Source: CAYJAZ01 sp964371865 (GTDB lineage Bacteria > Desulfobacterota > Desulfovibrionia > Desulfovibrionales > Desulfovibrionaceae). From it: 64,000 nt of DNA. Below are positions 1 to 7,523 of the stretch, in pieces. Numbering within the stretch: the first letter of the stretch is position 1; each line of letters opens with the position of its first letter. Position numbers and translations under genes: made by a program. The notes under the pieces are model-generated. The model ran no database searches, had not been told where the DNA came from, and saw only the letters and a program-made list of their open reading frames with translations. Location: positions 1 to 64,000 of the forward strand of contig CAYJOR010000008.1 of the NCBI GenBank assembly GCA_964371865.1. The letters are read 5' to 3'.

Positions 1-266
1 GAAGAATTTTCTTCGGGGTCGGAATCTAGTTGATTTTTAAAGTTTTCCTGCTCTTTTTTTATGAGCTTGGTATCTTTAATGACATTGAGATAACCGGAAA
101 GTACGCCAAGTATAGCACCAATAATAATGCCATAAGGATTTGAATCTAAATAACTATCTATTAAGTAGCCAAGCCCAGCACCTACAATAGGGCCGGAAAC
201 CATGTGCATTCCCATGACGGAGGCTGTGCTGAGTAGGGCATAGATAGATGATTTTTTCTTTGCCAT
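1..266 (-). CDS. AtpZ/AtpI-family ATP synthase accessory protein (3' part outside window)
   Basis: Reading from ATG at 266 gives about 88 residues without a stop before the window edge, so the C-terminus is missing. It begins MAKKKSSIYALLS and has two hydrophobic segments (roughly residues 14-35 and 43-63). Between them lies a Gly-rich GPIVGAGLGYLID stretch typical of the AtpZ/AtpI proteins encoded just before the F0 subunits. Such proteins are small inner-membrane helpers of F-type ATP synthase assembly. The charged tail KLIKKEQENFKNQ follows the second helix. Because the gene points out of the window, the atp genes expected downstream cannot be seen. The family call rests on the two-helix Gly-rich pattern; the link to ATP synthase is inferred. 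Confidence 0.7.
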   Translation of the reverse strand, partial: MAKKKSSIYALLSTASVMGMHMVSGPIVGAGLGYLIDSYLDSNPYGIIIGAILGVLSGYLNVIKDTKLIKKEQENFKNQLDSDPEENS

Positions 267-363
267 TTTGCTGTCCTTTTTTTGCTTTCAAATTGGAGAA
301 TAATGTGTTAATGTCTTTTTAGCAAAGCATAATATACCTGTTTTGTATATAAAAGGAGAACAT

Positions 364-777
364 ATGTCTATCAAAAATAATGATGTCGTATCAGTGCAGT
401 ATATCGGAACATTCGACGACGGAACAGAGTTTGACCGCTCAACTCCAGATCAACCATTAACTTTTACAGTTGGTTCAGGTCAAGTAATCGAAGGTTTTGA
501 TAAAGCTGTTATCGGCAAAGAAAAAGGCGATAATTTTAAAATCACAATTCCAGCTGCTGAAGCTTATGGCGAACACGACGAAGAATTGGTTTTTGAAGTA
601 GAACGCACACAATTGCCTGATACCATTACTCCAGAAATCGGATTAAATCTTCATGTAACTACAGATCAAGGTGAGCTAGAAGTAGCTATTATCGACGTTT
701 CTGATGAATTTTTAGTGCTTGACGCTAACCACCCAATGGCTGGCGAAGATTTAACATTTGAAATCACTATCGTATAA
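364..777 (+). CDS. SlyD-type FKBP peptidyl-prolyl cis-trans isomerase
   Basis: This 137-residue cytoplasmic protein belongs to the SlyD branch of FKBP prolyl isomerases, which speed Xaa-Pro isomerisation and act as folding chaperones. Visible hallmarks are VSVQYIGTFDDGTEFDRS, the GSGQVIEGFD segment and the IPAAEAYGEHDE turn leading into the inserted IF domain. The C-terminal DANHPMAGEDLTFEI block is also diagnostic. The His-rich metal-binding tail of E. coli SlyD is absent, as in many relatives. ATG at 364 is preferred over an in-frame start at 343 because AAGGAG lies just before it and the family begins near this Met. It is a single gene, followed by a hairpin with a T-run at 809-852. Confidence 0.93.
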   Translation: MSIKNNDVVSVQYIGTFDDGTEFDRSTPDQPLTFTVGSGQVIEGFDKAVIGKEKGDNFKITIPAAEAYGEHDEELVFEVERTQLPDTITPEIGLNLHVTTDQGELEVAIIDVSDEFLVLDANHPMAGEDLTFEITIV

Positions 778-808
778 TACTGATTTACAATAAATCATTA
801 TAATCGAG

Positions 809-852
809 AGGAAGACTACATTTTTATATGAAATGAAGTCTTCCTTTTTTTT
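809..852 (+). terminator. Rho-independent terminator after the SlyD-type gene
   Basis: Arms AGGAAGACT (809-817) and AGTCTTCCT (837-845) pair perfectly and are followed by eight T residues (845-852). It sits 31 nt after the stop of the prolyl isomerase gene and next to the convergent gene ending at 868. Confidence 0.85.
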
Positions 853-867
853 ATGAGCTTTTATACT

Positions 868-1443
868 TTAGCTTGCTGGATCGTATTCATATTTTTCTAT
901 AAGTTGAATTGCTTTGTTACGACAAATGATATCAATATCATCGCGCCCTTGAATAATAGCTCGCTTAGCGTTTTCTCTATATTGTGGATACTTATCGAGT
1001 AAAATCTCAACGGCATGAAAACAATAGATACGTAAAGGTGCATAATCACAATAGTTACTATCGCCCTCAAGTTCAAGGATATATGATATAAGAATACGAT
1101 GATATTCTTCTGCTAACCCTTTAGACTGAACAAGGCACTCAGCAAAAGCAACGGGTATTCCCCAACCGATGTTTCCAGATTCTTCATTCATCTGCCATAT
1201 AAGGCGGCGCATAATAATACGCGCTTTCTCTTTTTCTTCTGAAAATATTTTTGATACGGCATAACCAAGCATATTTGAAGCTCTAAAACTTAAATCATCA
1301 ATTTCTGGCAGGCAAGCGATGAGAGGGCTTATCCACTGCTCAATAGGTGTTTCCTGTAAAGAGGCGGGGAGGGTAGATAGATTGAAGTCGTCTTCTTTTA
1401 AATAGGAGCGGATTTCTTCTTTTAATTTTCTAAAATGTGGCAT
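868..1443 (-). CDS. HEAT-like helical repeat protein, DVU0298-like, function unknown
   Basis: This 191-residue soluble protein has no signal peptide or membrane helix. It is almost entirely predicted helix, with recurring pairs such as LSFRASNMLGYAVSKIF, GWGIPVAFAECLVQS and LRIYCFHAVEILLDKYP. These resemble HEAT or PBS-lyase-like repeats, scaffolds for protein-protein contacts. The GWGIPVAFAE and APLRIYCFHAVE blocks resemble a small uncharacterised Desulfovibrio family that I recall as DVU0298; that link is from memory. No catalytic motif is visible. The gene stands alone and converges with the prolyl isomerase gene. Confidence 0.6.
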   Translation of the reverse strand: MPHFRKLKEEIRSYLKEDDFNLSTLPASLQETPIEQWISPLIACLPEIDDLSFRASNMLGYAVSKIFSEEKEKARIIMRRLIWQMNEESGNIGWGIPVAFAECLVQSKGLAEEYHRILISYILELEGDSNYCDYAPLRIYCFHAVEILLDKYPQYRENAKRAIIQGRDDIDIICRNKAIQLIEKYEYDPAS

Positions 1444-1576
1444 AAATCACCCATTAGTATAGATTGAAAGTAAAAAATAAGAGTTTTTCATATTTTTCAA
1501 TGTATCGTTAAAATTAAATTTGTTCAAGTAAAATAAGGAAATTGCCTTAAAAAAATTAAATGAAATAAAATATCTC

Positions 1577-1604
1577 TTGACAATTCTCAAAAAACGGGTA
1601 AAAA
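1577..1604 (+). promoter_or_regulatory. Probable sigma-70 promoter of the PxxKW gene
   Basis: TTGACA (1577-1582) is followed after 16 nt by TAAAAA (1599-1604). The start codon at 1654 would have a leader of about 43 nt. The -35 is perfect and the -10 weak. Confidence 0.5.
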
Positions 1605-1653
1605 ATTGCAATTCAAATACGAATTAATGGCCACTTGTGGCACGGAGGTTTCC

Positions 1654-1929
1654 ATGACTACCGCTGATAAAACTCTTCAAGGCGCAGTGAAAACTGCATC
1701 CGGTATTGAACTCAATGGTGTAGTTCTTAAACCGGTAGTAGAAAAGTGTGATGGTTGCGAGCGCATCAGAACTTTTGAAGAACAACAATTTTGTCAAGCA
1801 TATCCTAACCCAGAACGTAAATGGGTAGGTGATCGCTGTAACTTTGCAACACACATTAAAGCTGCTGCTAAAGCTGCTGCTAAAGTTAACCCGCTTAAAG
1901 CGTCTAAACGTGCTGCAAAAGGTAAATAG
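1654..1929 (+). CDS. PxxKW-family cysteine-rich protein
   Basis: This small basic protein (91 residues) carries the signature YPNPERKW, after which the PxxKW group is named. Four cysteines sit in a C-D-G-C...C...C arrangement (KCDGCERI, QQFCQAY, GDRCNFATH) suggesting a metal or Fe-S site. The tail is Ala/Lys-rich (HIKAAAKAAAKVNPLKASKRAAKGK), resembling a nucleic-acid-binding or histone-like extension. ATG at 1654 follows GGAGG at 1643-1647; the open frame upstream to 1606 lacks a ribosome site. The gene is monocistronic with its own promoter and a downstream hairpin. The function is unknown; the group is, as far as I recall, largely confined to Desulfovibrio-like bacteria. Confidence 0.8.
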   Translation: MTTADKTLQGAVKTASGIELNGVVLKPVVEKCDGCERIRTFEEQQFCQAYPNPERKWVGDRCNFATHIKAAAKAAAKVNPLKASKRAAKGK

Positions 1930-1954
1930 TTATATTTACACTATGAAAGATTAT

Positions 1955-1980
1955 GGCGAGGTAAAACTCGCCTTATTCTT
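1955..1980 (+). terminator. Weak intrinsic terminator after the PxxKW gene
   Basis: GGCGAG (1955-1960) pairs with CTCGCC (1967-1972) across a short A-rich loop and is followed by TTATTCTT. The U-tract is broken, so termination may be partial. Confidence 0.55.
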
Positions 1981-2070
1981 CATACCCCCGTCTTACAGTT
2001 TTTTTCAAAACAGAGTGATTTAGTTCTTACCCCAAAAAGTGGCTTGAAATCACGATAAAACAGAAAAGTG

Positions 2071-2130
2071 AAAAAAAAATTAAAAAAAGTGAAAAAAAAG
2101 CTTTACAAACGAATTGAAATGAGCTATTTA
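2071..2130 (+). promoter_or_regulatory. tRNA-Pro promoter with phased A-tracts upstream
   Basis: TTTACA (2102-2107), a 17-nt spacer and TATTTA (2125-2130) put transcription start near 2137, 13 nt before the tRNA. Three A-tracts (2071-2079, 2082-2088, 2092-2099) lie immediately upstream with centres about 10 bp apart. This is the arrangement of an UP element or intrinsically curved DNA that boosts stable-RNA promoters. Confidence 0.65.
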
Positions 2131-2149
2131 TCTTTTCACACAAGAAACA

Positions 2150-2226
<77 letters not shown>

Positions 2227-2236
2227 TACAAATAAT

Positions 2237-2264
2237 AACCCCTCAAATTTTGAGGGGTTTTTTT
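2237..2264 (+). terminator. Rho-independent terminator of tRNA-Pro
   Basis: AACCCCTCAAA pairs with TTTGAGGGGTT and is followed by an uninterrupted T-run to 2264. Confidence 0.93.
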
Positions 2265-2390
2265 GTGTTTGAATTTTGGCACTGATTAAGAGACACACCC
2301 TAGATTAAGAGATAAGTCTAAATTTCTATAGTCAAAGCCTTCAATAAAATAAGATAAGAAAGTTTCACTCGCTTTAAAAAAGGTATACCA

Positions 2391-2852
2391 ATGATACATA
2401 TCGTACTTTTTGAACCTGAAATTCCACCGAATACAGGCAATATAGCAAGAATGTGTGCAGGCACGGGCCTTTCACTTCACCTTATAGAGCCTTACGCATT
2501 TAGTCTAGATGATAAATATTTGAAGCGTGCAGGGCTTGACTATTGGGAGCATGTTGAGCTAAAAACATGGAAGAACCTTGATGAATATCTACTAGCATAT
2601 CCTGAACAAAGAATCGTTTGTACTTCAGCACGTCAAGGAATGCCGCTCCAGCATTTTAAATTCACAAGAAATGATTCAATAATGTTTGGTCCTGAAACAC
2701 GAGGTATTCCGGCAGACGTACTTGCTAGATTCTCTGATAGAGTGCGTATTCCAACAAAAAATGCTATACGTTCGCTCAACTTATCAACAGCAGCAGGTAT
2801 CGTTACTTTTTTTGCTTTAAACTCGGTTGGAATTTTAGAAGACTGGCTTTAG
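2391..2852 (+). CDS. trmL: tRNA (cytidine(34)-2'-O)-methyltransferase TrmL
   Basis: TrmL methylates the 2'-OH of the wobble nucleotide of certain tRNA-Leu species using SAM; it is a homodimeric SPOUT enzyme. The 153-residue length is standard. All three SPOUT blocks are visible: the N-terminal VLFEPEIPPNTGNIARMCAGTG, the central FGPETRGIP and the C-terminal RSLNLSTAAGIVTFFAL that forms the trefoil-knot SAM site. It precedes fliR by 42 nt on the same strand, so it may be co-transcribed with the flagellar export genes. I see no functional link between them. Confidence 0.95.
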   Translation: MIHIVLFEPEIPPNTGNIARMCAGTGLSLHLIEPYAFSLDDKYLKRAGLDYWEHVELKTWKNLDEYLLAYPEQRIVCTSARQGMPLQHFKFTRNDSIMFGPETRGIPADVLARFSDRVRIPTKNAIRSLNLSTAAGIVTFFALNSVGILEDWL

Positions 2853-2894
2853 AATAAAGCTTGAGGGAACTACACAATAGGGGATTAGTAATAT

Positions 2895-3698
2895 ATGGAT
2901 CTTTTTACATTTGAACTTTCAACCATATTTTCATTTTTACTGACCTTTATGCGCTCGTCGTTGGTTATTTTTATGCTCCCTGTTTTTGGAGCAGATTCAC
3001 TACCTGCGCAGTGGAAAGCACTTTTTATTGTAGTGTTTACATTTACTATATGGCCACAAGTTGCCTTACAAGGGACGGATTTACCAGCTCACCCATTCAA
3101 TTTAGCACTAATGCTTTTAGGGGAGCTCTTTTTGGGGATAACCCTTGGGCTTTGCGTTAAATTTTTCTTCTCAGGGCTTCAAGCAGGTGGCGAACTGATT
3201 ACCCTGCAAATGGGTTTTAGTATGATTACTTTTGCTGATCCGAATACCGGTTCACAAACAGGCGTGCTTGCACATATGATATATATGATTTCCACACTGA
3301 TTTTTTTAGCATTTGACGGTCATTTATATATGCTTAAAGCTTTTGTGGAGACATATAATTATATCCCTGCCGGCGGAGTAATGATAACTGATTCTTTAGT
3401 AAAGCAAGTTTTAACTTTATCTAATATGTTATTTGTTTTTGCGATTAAGATAGTCTCTCCAGTACTAGTTGCTTTGTTTCTAGCAGAGGTAGGACTTGCT
3501 TTGATGAGTAAAGTTGCGCCTCAAATGAATATCATGGAGATGGGTTTTCCAATAAAGATTCTTGTAGGCTTCTTTTTCTTAGGAATGATATTTACATTGC
3601 TTCAAACGGAAATTTATAACTATATTGTCGGATTAGACGATTTATTTATGAATCTAATCCACTCAATGAGTCCTCAATTTCAACCAACAGGGGAATAG
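2895..3698 (+). CDS. fliR: Flagellar export gate protein FliR
   Basis: FliR is an inner-membrane component of the flagellar type III export gate (FliPQR core). This 267-residue protein is highly hydrophobic with about six membrane segments, and has the family blocks LTFMRSSLVIFMLPVFGADSLPAQWK, GELFLGITLGL and GGELITLQMGFSM. The C-terminus contains VGLALMSKVAPQMNIMEMGFPIKI, typical of FliR. GGGGAT at about 2880 serves the ATG. It is followed by flhB with only 3 nt between stop and start, implying coupled translation. fliP, fliQ and flhA are not in the window. Confidence 0.95.
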   Translation: MDLFTFELSTIFSFLLTFMRSSLVIFMLPVFGADSLPAQWKALFIVVFTFTIWPQVALQGTDLPAHPFNLALMLLGELFLGITLGLCVKFFFSGLQAGGELITLQMGFSMITFADPNTGSQTGVLAHMIYMISTLIFLAFDGHLYMLKAFVETYNYIPAGGVMITDSLVKQVLTLSNMLFVFAIKIVSPVLVALFLAEVGLALMSKVAPQMNIMEMGFPIKILVGFFFLGMIFTLLQTEIYNYIVGLDDLFMNLIHSMSPQFQPTGE

Positions 3699-3701
3699 CC
3701 G

Positions 3702-4775
3702 ATGGCTAAAGATCCAAGTAAAACCGAACAGGCGACTCCTAAACGGCGAGATAAAGCGCGTGAAGAGGGTAATGTTCCTAAAGCACAGGAAGTTTCTAAG
3801 GTTGTCACAATCATAGCCGGATTAATTATGCTTTATGTTTACTCTGGATTTATGATTGAGCGTATAAAAATTATATTTAAGTACATCTTTCAGCATGCAG
3901 TTGAAATTCCGCTAGAAGATGGTACTGATGCGTATAAAATGTTTCATATGCTCGTAACTGAACTCACGATAATAGTATTACCAGTTCTAGTTACACTGTT
4001 TGTTGTGGTTCTAATTACAATGAGATTACAAGTTGGGCCACTGTGGACTACGAAAATTTTTAAATTTAAGTGGGAAAAATTCAATGTGTTTAAAGGTGTA
4101 GGGCGTTTATTTTTTTCGCTTCAAACTGTTACACGCATGGGAAAGAGTCTTGGTTTTGCATTAGTCATTGGCTACATACCTTACTTATATATTACAAATG
4201 AATATCCTAACTTCATCAAACTTTATAATGCAGATGCTGCAGGTGTAGCAACTTATATGGTATCTCAAGCATTTAAAATGGTTGTCTATACGCTACTTCC
4301 TATGATTGCAATTGCTATTTTTGATTTGTGGTATACAAGGCATGACTATGAAGAAAATCTTAAAATGTCTAAGCAAGAAGTAAAAGATGAGCACCGACAA
4401 TCTGAGGGTGATCCACTAGTAAAACAAAGACAAAAACAAAAAATGTTTGCTATGATGACAAACCGAATGTTTCAAGATGTTCCAAGAGCTGACGTAGTCA
4501 TCACAAACCCAACTCACTTTGCAGTAGCCTTGATGTATGATCCAACAGTATCCTCAGCACCGATAGTGGTTGCAAAAGGCGCCGATCATATTGCATTCAA
4601 AATTAGAGAGATAGCAGCAGAGCATAATGTTCCAATTCGTGAGAATAAACCTCTAGCTCAAGCACTTTATAAGCAGGCTGAAGTTGGTGATATTATACCG
4701 GAAGACTTGTATAAAGCAGTTGCGGCACTTTTGGCTCAAATTTGGAAGTTGAAAGGTAAGAAAATGCAAAAATAG
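3702..4775 (+). CDS. flhB: Flagellar export switch protein FlhB
   Basis: FlhB sits beside the export gate and switches substrate class from rod/hook to filament proteins after autocleavage. The N-terminus KTEQATPKRRDKAREEGNVPKAQEV is the classical positively charged segment, followed by four membrane helices. The cytoplasmic domain contains the cleavage motif N269-P270-T271-H272 within VITNPTHFAVAL, so autoproteolysis should work. The length of 357 residues is normal. The gene ends with KGKKMQK, then a short gap before the convergent ferredoxin gene. fliR and flhB are a natural pair, since fusions of the two are known. Confidence 0.96.
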   Translation: MAKDPSKTEQATPKRRDKAREEGNVPKAQEVSKVVTIIAGLIMLYVYSGFMIERIKIIFKYIFQHAVEIPLEDGTDAYKMFHMLVTELTIIVLPVLVTLFVVVLITMRLQVGPLWTTKIFKFKWEKFNVFKGVGRLFFSLQTVTRMGKSLGFALVIGYIPYLYITNEYPNFIKLYNADAAGVATYMVSQAFKMVVYTLLPMIAIAIFDLWYTRHDYEENLKMSKQEVKDEHRQSEGDPLVKQRQKQKMFAMMTNRMFQDVPRADVVITNPTHFAVALMYDPTVSSAPIVVAKGADHIAFKIREIAAEHNVPIRENKPLAQALYKQAEVGDIIPEDLYKAVAALLAQIWKLKGKKMQK

Positions 4776-4879
4776 TAACTGATATGATCCGTAAGCAGGA
4801 ACTAGACAATTAGATAGAAAGATTTTCTAAAAGATTAGAGTAAAGGCACAACAGTAAAAAAGTTGTGTCTTTGTATTAT

Positions 4880-4910
4880 TTAAAAAAGAAGACCCATCAA
4901 ATGATGGGTC
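4880..4910 (-). terminator. Terminator of the ferredoxin gene
   Basis: On the minus strand GACCCATCAT / ATGATGGGTC (4891-4910) forms a perfect hairpin followed by TTCTTTTTTAA. It lies 26 nt beyond the ferredoxin stop and may also stop flhB transcripts coming from the other side. Confidence 0.85.
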
Positions 4911-4935
4911 AGCTTTATAAATAATCAAATAATGA

Positions 4936-5124
4936 TTACGCTTCGTCGATAGCGATTGCGCCGAATTCGCAAACTTCTACGCATGATTCGCAACCAAGAC
5001 ATTCTTCAGCTTGTGCAGCTTCACATTTACCACTGTTAAGTTCGTAAACTTCAACTGGGCAGATGTCAACACATTGTCCGCAACCTGTACATTTATCGGT
5101 ATCAACCATAACATTCCAAGCCAT
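4936..5124 (-). CDS. 2[4Fe-4S] ferredoxin
   Basis: This 62-residue cytoplasmic ferredoxin is a low-potential electron carrier. Two cluster motifs are complete: CTGCGQCVDICP and CLGCESCVEVCEF, each CxxCxxC plus the distant Cys-Pro or Cys. The protein is acidic (EAAQAEECLG, AIAIDEA), as clostridial-type ferredoxins are. It starts at ATG 5124 with GGAGG at 5131-5135 upstream. A GC-rich hairpin (5144-5166) sits in the leader and a good promoter at 5192-5220. It is monocistronic; the redox partner cannot be inferred from the context. Confidence 0.95.
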   Translation of the reverse strand: MAWNVMVDTDKCTGCGQCVDICPVEVYELNSGKCEAAQAEECLGCESCVEVCEFGAIAIDEA

Positions 5125-5191
5125 AATAAGCCTCCATTTTTTATGCCGTCTTTAATAAAGATGGCAAATTTTTATCTACTTTCTACATATC

Positions 5192-5220
5192 GAATTATCG
5201 TTTCATGATGATATTGTCAA
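5192..5220 (-). promoter_or_regulatory. Sigma-70 promoter of the ferredoxin gene
   Basis: On the minus strand TTGACA (5220-5215), 17 nt, TAATTC (5197-5192). The predicted leader contains the hairpin TGCC-TCTTT / AAAGA-GGCA at 5144-5166 before the GGAGG site. Confidence 0.65.
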
Positions 5221-5352
5221 GAGATTTTTTACATTGAAAGTAAATTTTTTTTATAAATAATAGTTAGTTATGTCTAACTCTAAGGTCTAGAGAAAATTAA
5301 ATAAATTAAATTGATAGGTAGTAGGAAATTGGCTTATAGATTAAAAAAAAGC

Positions 5353-5381
5353 TTGACAAAAGTTAAGTTTTTCCATATATA
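5353..5381 (+). promoter_or_regulatory. Strong sigma-70 promoter of the S10-spc-alpha operon
   Basis: Perfect TTGACA (5353-5358), exact 17-nt spacer and TATATA (5376-5381), preceded by an A-rich stretch. The start site is near 5388. It is the only obvious strong promoter before rpsJ and gives a leader of about 525 nt. Confidence 0.85.
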
Positions 5382-5387
5382 TAGTCT

Positions 5388-5733
5388 TCCGCAGTTGAGC
5401 GGAGCTTGAATTCTGGCTTTTACACAGAGTTTAAGATATGTGTCAAACGTAAGTTTGATGTTGACATGTGCAGGCATTACCATAGCTTTGCATTGTCAGC
5501 CGTTCCAGTTAGCAGGCTTCGCTGGCTGTAAGGCAAGAGAGAAATCTCGGCGTGGTGATATCTGTGCGACCTATTGTTATTTGCGCTCAAGAAATTGAGT
5601 GTATATATAAGGTAGGCTGAACGGAGTCGGTTTCAGTGAACTAGTAGTAGTTCGACTGGTGAACGAGTAGGTCAGTATACCTCAGCGTTTGCTAAACTGA
5701 AGCCACACAACGTAATGTTATGGGGCTTTTTTT
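5388..5733 (+). ncRNA. Structured leader RNA or independent sRNA upstream of rpsJ, no family recognised
   Basis: The stretch is richer in G+C than other intergenic DNA here and folds by eye into many exact helices. Hairpins: CCGC/GCGG (5389-5402); TCAAAC-GTAA-GTTTGA (5443-5458); TGACA..TGTCA plus TGCA..TGCA (5462-5498); CAGTTAGC/GCTGGCTG with two G-U (5506-5528); GAGA-GAAA-TCTC (5537-5548); an 8-bp stem with GAAA loop (5583-5602); GAACTA-GTAG-TAGTTC (5638-5653). A long-range helix CCGTTC (5500-5505) / GAACGG (5619-5624) closes a domain around three of them. Three loops are GNRA tetraloops. It ends in a terminator-like hairpin, so the RNA could be a roughly 345-nt sRNA or the attenuated leader of the operon. 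Signature segments of tmRNA, RNase P and SRP RNA were not found. Confidence 0.6.
5629..5733 (+). promoter_or_regulatory. Possible antiterminator/terminator pair before rpsJ
   Basis: The terminator form pairs AAGCC (5700-5704), CA and AAC with GTT, TG and GGCTT (to 5728), with two mismatches, and is followed by T to 5733. The alternative form pairs GGTTTCAGT (5629-5637) with ACTGAAGCC (5696-5704), nine contiguous pairs with one G-U, and consumes the 5' arm of the terminator. The two are mutually exclusive, as in transcription attenuators. Whether a ribosomal protein such as L4 drives the choice cannot be told from sequence. Confidence 0.5.
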
Positions 5734-5913
5734 ATTGTCTCAGAGCAAGCGGCGTACAGGGTTAGTAGAAGTTACTCGCTAACTCAGATTGGTTTAGGTT
5801 ATCGGGCACAAGCCCGTGCAATATTGCTAAGACGGTGGTATTTTGAGCAAGAGTTGTCCTTTTTCAAAAAGGGGTGCAAGAAAGATACTACTTGTCAAAA
5901 ATGGAGATAAGCA
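5734..5913 (+). promoter_or_regulatory. Distal part of the rpsJ leader
   Basis: The 180 nt between the terminator-like hairpin and rpsJ contain CGGGC-ACAA-GCCCG (5803-5816) and CCTTTT / AAAAGG (5858-5872). GGAG (5903-5906) lies 7 nt before the rpsJ ATG. I see no second good promoter here, so rpsJ expression should depend on reading through the upstream hairpin. Confidence 0.5.
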
Positions 5914-6231
5914 ATGACGACAGTAGGCAGTGATCGTATCCGTATTAAGCTAAAGGCTTACGATTATCGCATTCTCGATAAGGCAGTGGCGGAAATAGTG
6001 GACACGGCACGCAACACAGGTGCTGGAGTGGCAGGCCCAATTCCCCTGCCGATGAGAGTTCATAAATTTACCGTGAACCGCTCTGTACACGTTGATAAAA
6101 AATCACGTGAACAATTTGAAATGCGTGTTCACAAGCGTCTTATGGACATTCTTGACCCTACGCAACAAACCGTTGACGCTTTAGGCAAATTATCTTTGCC
6201 AGCCGGTGTTGATGTAGAAATTAAGTTATAA
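5914..6231 (+). CDS. rpsJ: 30S ribosomal protein S10
   Basis: S10 is a protein of the 30S head and also the NusE transcription factor. The 105 residues contain the conserved [24 protein letters not shown] start, the loop segment [35 protein letters not shown] and the [11 protein letters not shown] end. It is slightly longer at the N-terminus (MTTVGSD) than E. coli S10. It is the first gene of the fused S10-spc-alpha cluster and comes after the long structured leader. GGAG lies 7 nt before the ATG. Confidence 0.97.
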   Translation: MTTVGSDRIRIKLKAYDYRILDKAVAEIVDTARNTGAGVAGPIPLPMRVHKFTVNRSVHVDKKSREQFEMRVHKRLMDILDPTQQTVDALGKLSLPAGVDVEIKL

Positions 6232-6244
6232 TCGAGGGTGAGTC

Positions 6245-6874
6245 ATGTCAGAAGCAATGGGAATTTTGGGTCGTAAAATAGGCATGACCCGTATATTCAC
6301 AGGTGAAGGTAGGGCTGTACCAGTTACAGTAATAAAAGCAGGTCCATGTCCTGTGACACAGATTAAAACAGAAGAAGTTGATGGCTACAATGCTATTCAA
6401 ATCGGTTTTGAATCTGCGAAAGAAAAACATTTAACCAAGGCAGATCTTGGCCACTTTGCGAAAGCAGGTGCTGGTAATTTCCGTAATGTACGTGAAATTC
6501 GCCTTGAAAAATCTGCTACAGTAGAACTTGGTTCTGCTTTAACTGTAGAGATGTTTGCAGCCGGTGACATTATTAAAGTAACCGGTACATCAATTGGTAA
6601 AGGTTACCAAGGTGTTATGCGTCGCTGGAACTTCTCAGGTATGAACAGAACTCACGGTGCTGAAAAAGTTCACCGTTCAGGTGGTTCTATCGGTAACAAC
6701 ACATTCCCAGGTCACGTTTTCAAAGGAAAGAAAATGGCAGGGCATTGGGGTGCAGAACAAGTTACCGAACTTGGTTTGACTATAGTTGAAGTTCGTCCAG
6801 AAGATAACCTTATCCTTGTAAAAGGTTCTGTTCCTGGTCCTAAAAACGGACTAGTAATGGTACGCAAGCAATAA
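6245..6874 (+). CDS. rplC: 50S ribosomal protein L3
   Basis: L3 nucleates 23S rRNA assembly and reaches toward the peptidyl transferase centre. The 209 residues show [27 protein letters not shown], the extended loop [25 protein letters not shown] and [24 protein letters not shown]. The loop carries NNTFPGH where many species have a Gln-containing segment, a local variation only. ATG at 6245 has GAGGGTGAG upstream; the alternative Met at 6257 (MGILG) would also fit the family. It is 13 nt after rpsJ. Confidence 0.96.
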   Translation: MSEAMGILGRKIGMTRIFTGEGRAVPVTVIKAGPCPVTQIKTEEVDGYNAIQIGFESAKEKHLTKADLGHFAKAGAGNFRNVREIRLEKSATVELGSALTVEMFAAGDIIKVTGTSIGKGYQGVMRRWNFSGMNRTHGAEKVHRSGGSIGNNTFPGHVFKGKKMAGHWGAEQVTELGLTIVEVRPEDNLILVKGSVPGPKNGLVMVRKQ

Positions 6875-6897
6875 GGTAAGTAGGAGAGAATTTAATC

Positions 6898-7515
6898 ATG
6901 GCTATCGTGAAAATATACGACCAAAACAAAAAAGAAGCTGGTGAATTAACATTAGCTGCTGAAATGTTTGAGGTCGAACCGAGAGCAGAGATTTTGAACC
7001 TTGTAGTACGTCAATATCGTAATTCATTACGTGCAGGTACTCACTCAGTAAAAACTCGTGCTTTTGTTTCAGGTGGTGGTAGAAAACCTTTTAAACAAAA
7101 AGGCACTGGTAATGCTCGTCAAGGTACCATCCGCGCTCCACAAATGCGTGGCGGTGCGATTATCTTCGGGCCACAACCACGTGACTATTCTTTCAAGGTT
7201 AATAAGAAAATTCGTCGTTTAGCTCTTCGTATGGCAGTATCCTCACGTGTGGATAACGGTATGATGGTAGTAAGCGAAATCACATTACCTGAAGCTAAGA
7301 CTAAACATTTTGCACAAGTTGTAAAATCATTAGAACTTAGTAAGGCCTTGGTTGTAGCACCGGAAGGTTATGAAAATGTAGCATTAGCTGCACGTAATAT
7401 TCCAGGTATTAAGGTTGTTACTGCCGATAAAGTAAATGTGTACGAAGTGCTTAACCACAAACAGTTTGTAGTTTTGCAAAACGCTCTTCCTTCTCTTGAA
7501 GAAAGATTGAAATAG
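6898..7515 (+). CDS. rplD: 50S ribosomal protein L4
   Basis: L4 binds 23S rRNA early and lines the exit tunnel. In E. coli it also represses its own operon by acting on the S10 leader, which matters here because this operon has a long leader. The 205 residues include the basic loop AGTHSVKTRAFVSGGGRKPFKQKGTGNARQGTIRAPQMRGGAIIFGPQPRDYSF and the globular part with ALVVAPEGYENVALAARNI. The tunnel loop is intact. AGGAGAG precedes the ATG. It is followed by rplW after 8 nt. Confidence 0.96.
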   Translation: MAIVKIYDQNKKEAGELTLAAEMFEVEPRAEILNLVVRQYRNSLRAGTHSVKTRAFVSGGGRKPFKQKGTGNARQGTIRAPQMRGGAIIFGPQPRDYSFKVNKKIRRLALRMAVSSRVDNGMMVVSEITLPEAKTKHFAQVVKSLELSKALVVAPEGYENVALAARNIPGIKVVTADKVNVYEVLNHKQFVVLQNALPSLEERLK

Positions 7516-7523
7516 GTGGACGT

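Noticed and set aside
343..363. Upstream start of the SlyD-type gene
   Set aside because: It would place the AAGGAG ribosome site inside the coding region; the family starts at 364.
2274..2294. Sigma-54 promoter before trmL (TTGGCAC at about 2276)
   Set aside because: The -12 part reads AAGAGA instead of TTGC and it overlaps the flank of the tRNA terminator.
5388..5733. tmRNA, RNase P RNA or SRP RNA
   Set aside because: No tRNA-like ends or resume frame for tmRNA, no GAGGAAAGTCC core for RNase P and no GGAAGGAAGCAG loop for SRP RNA.
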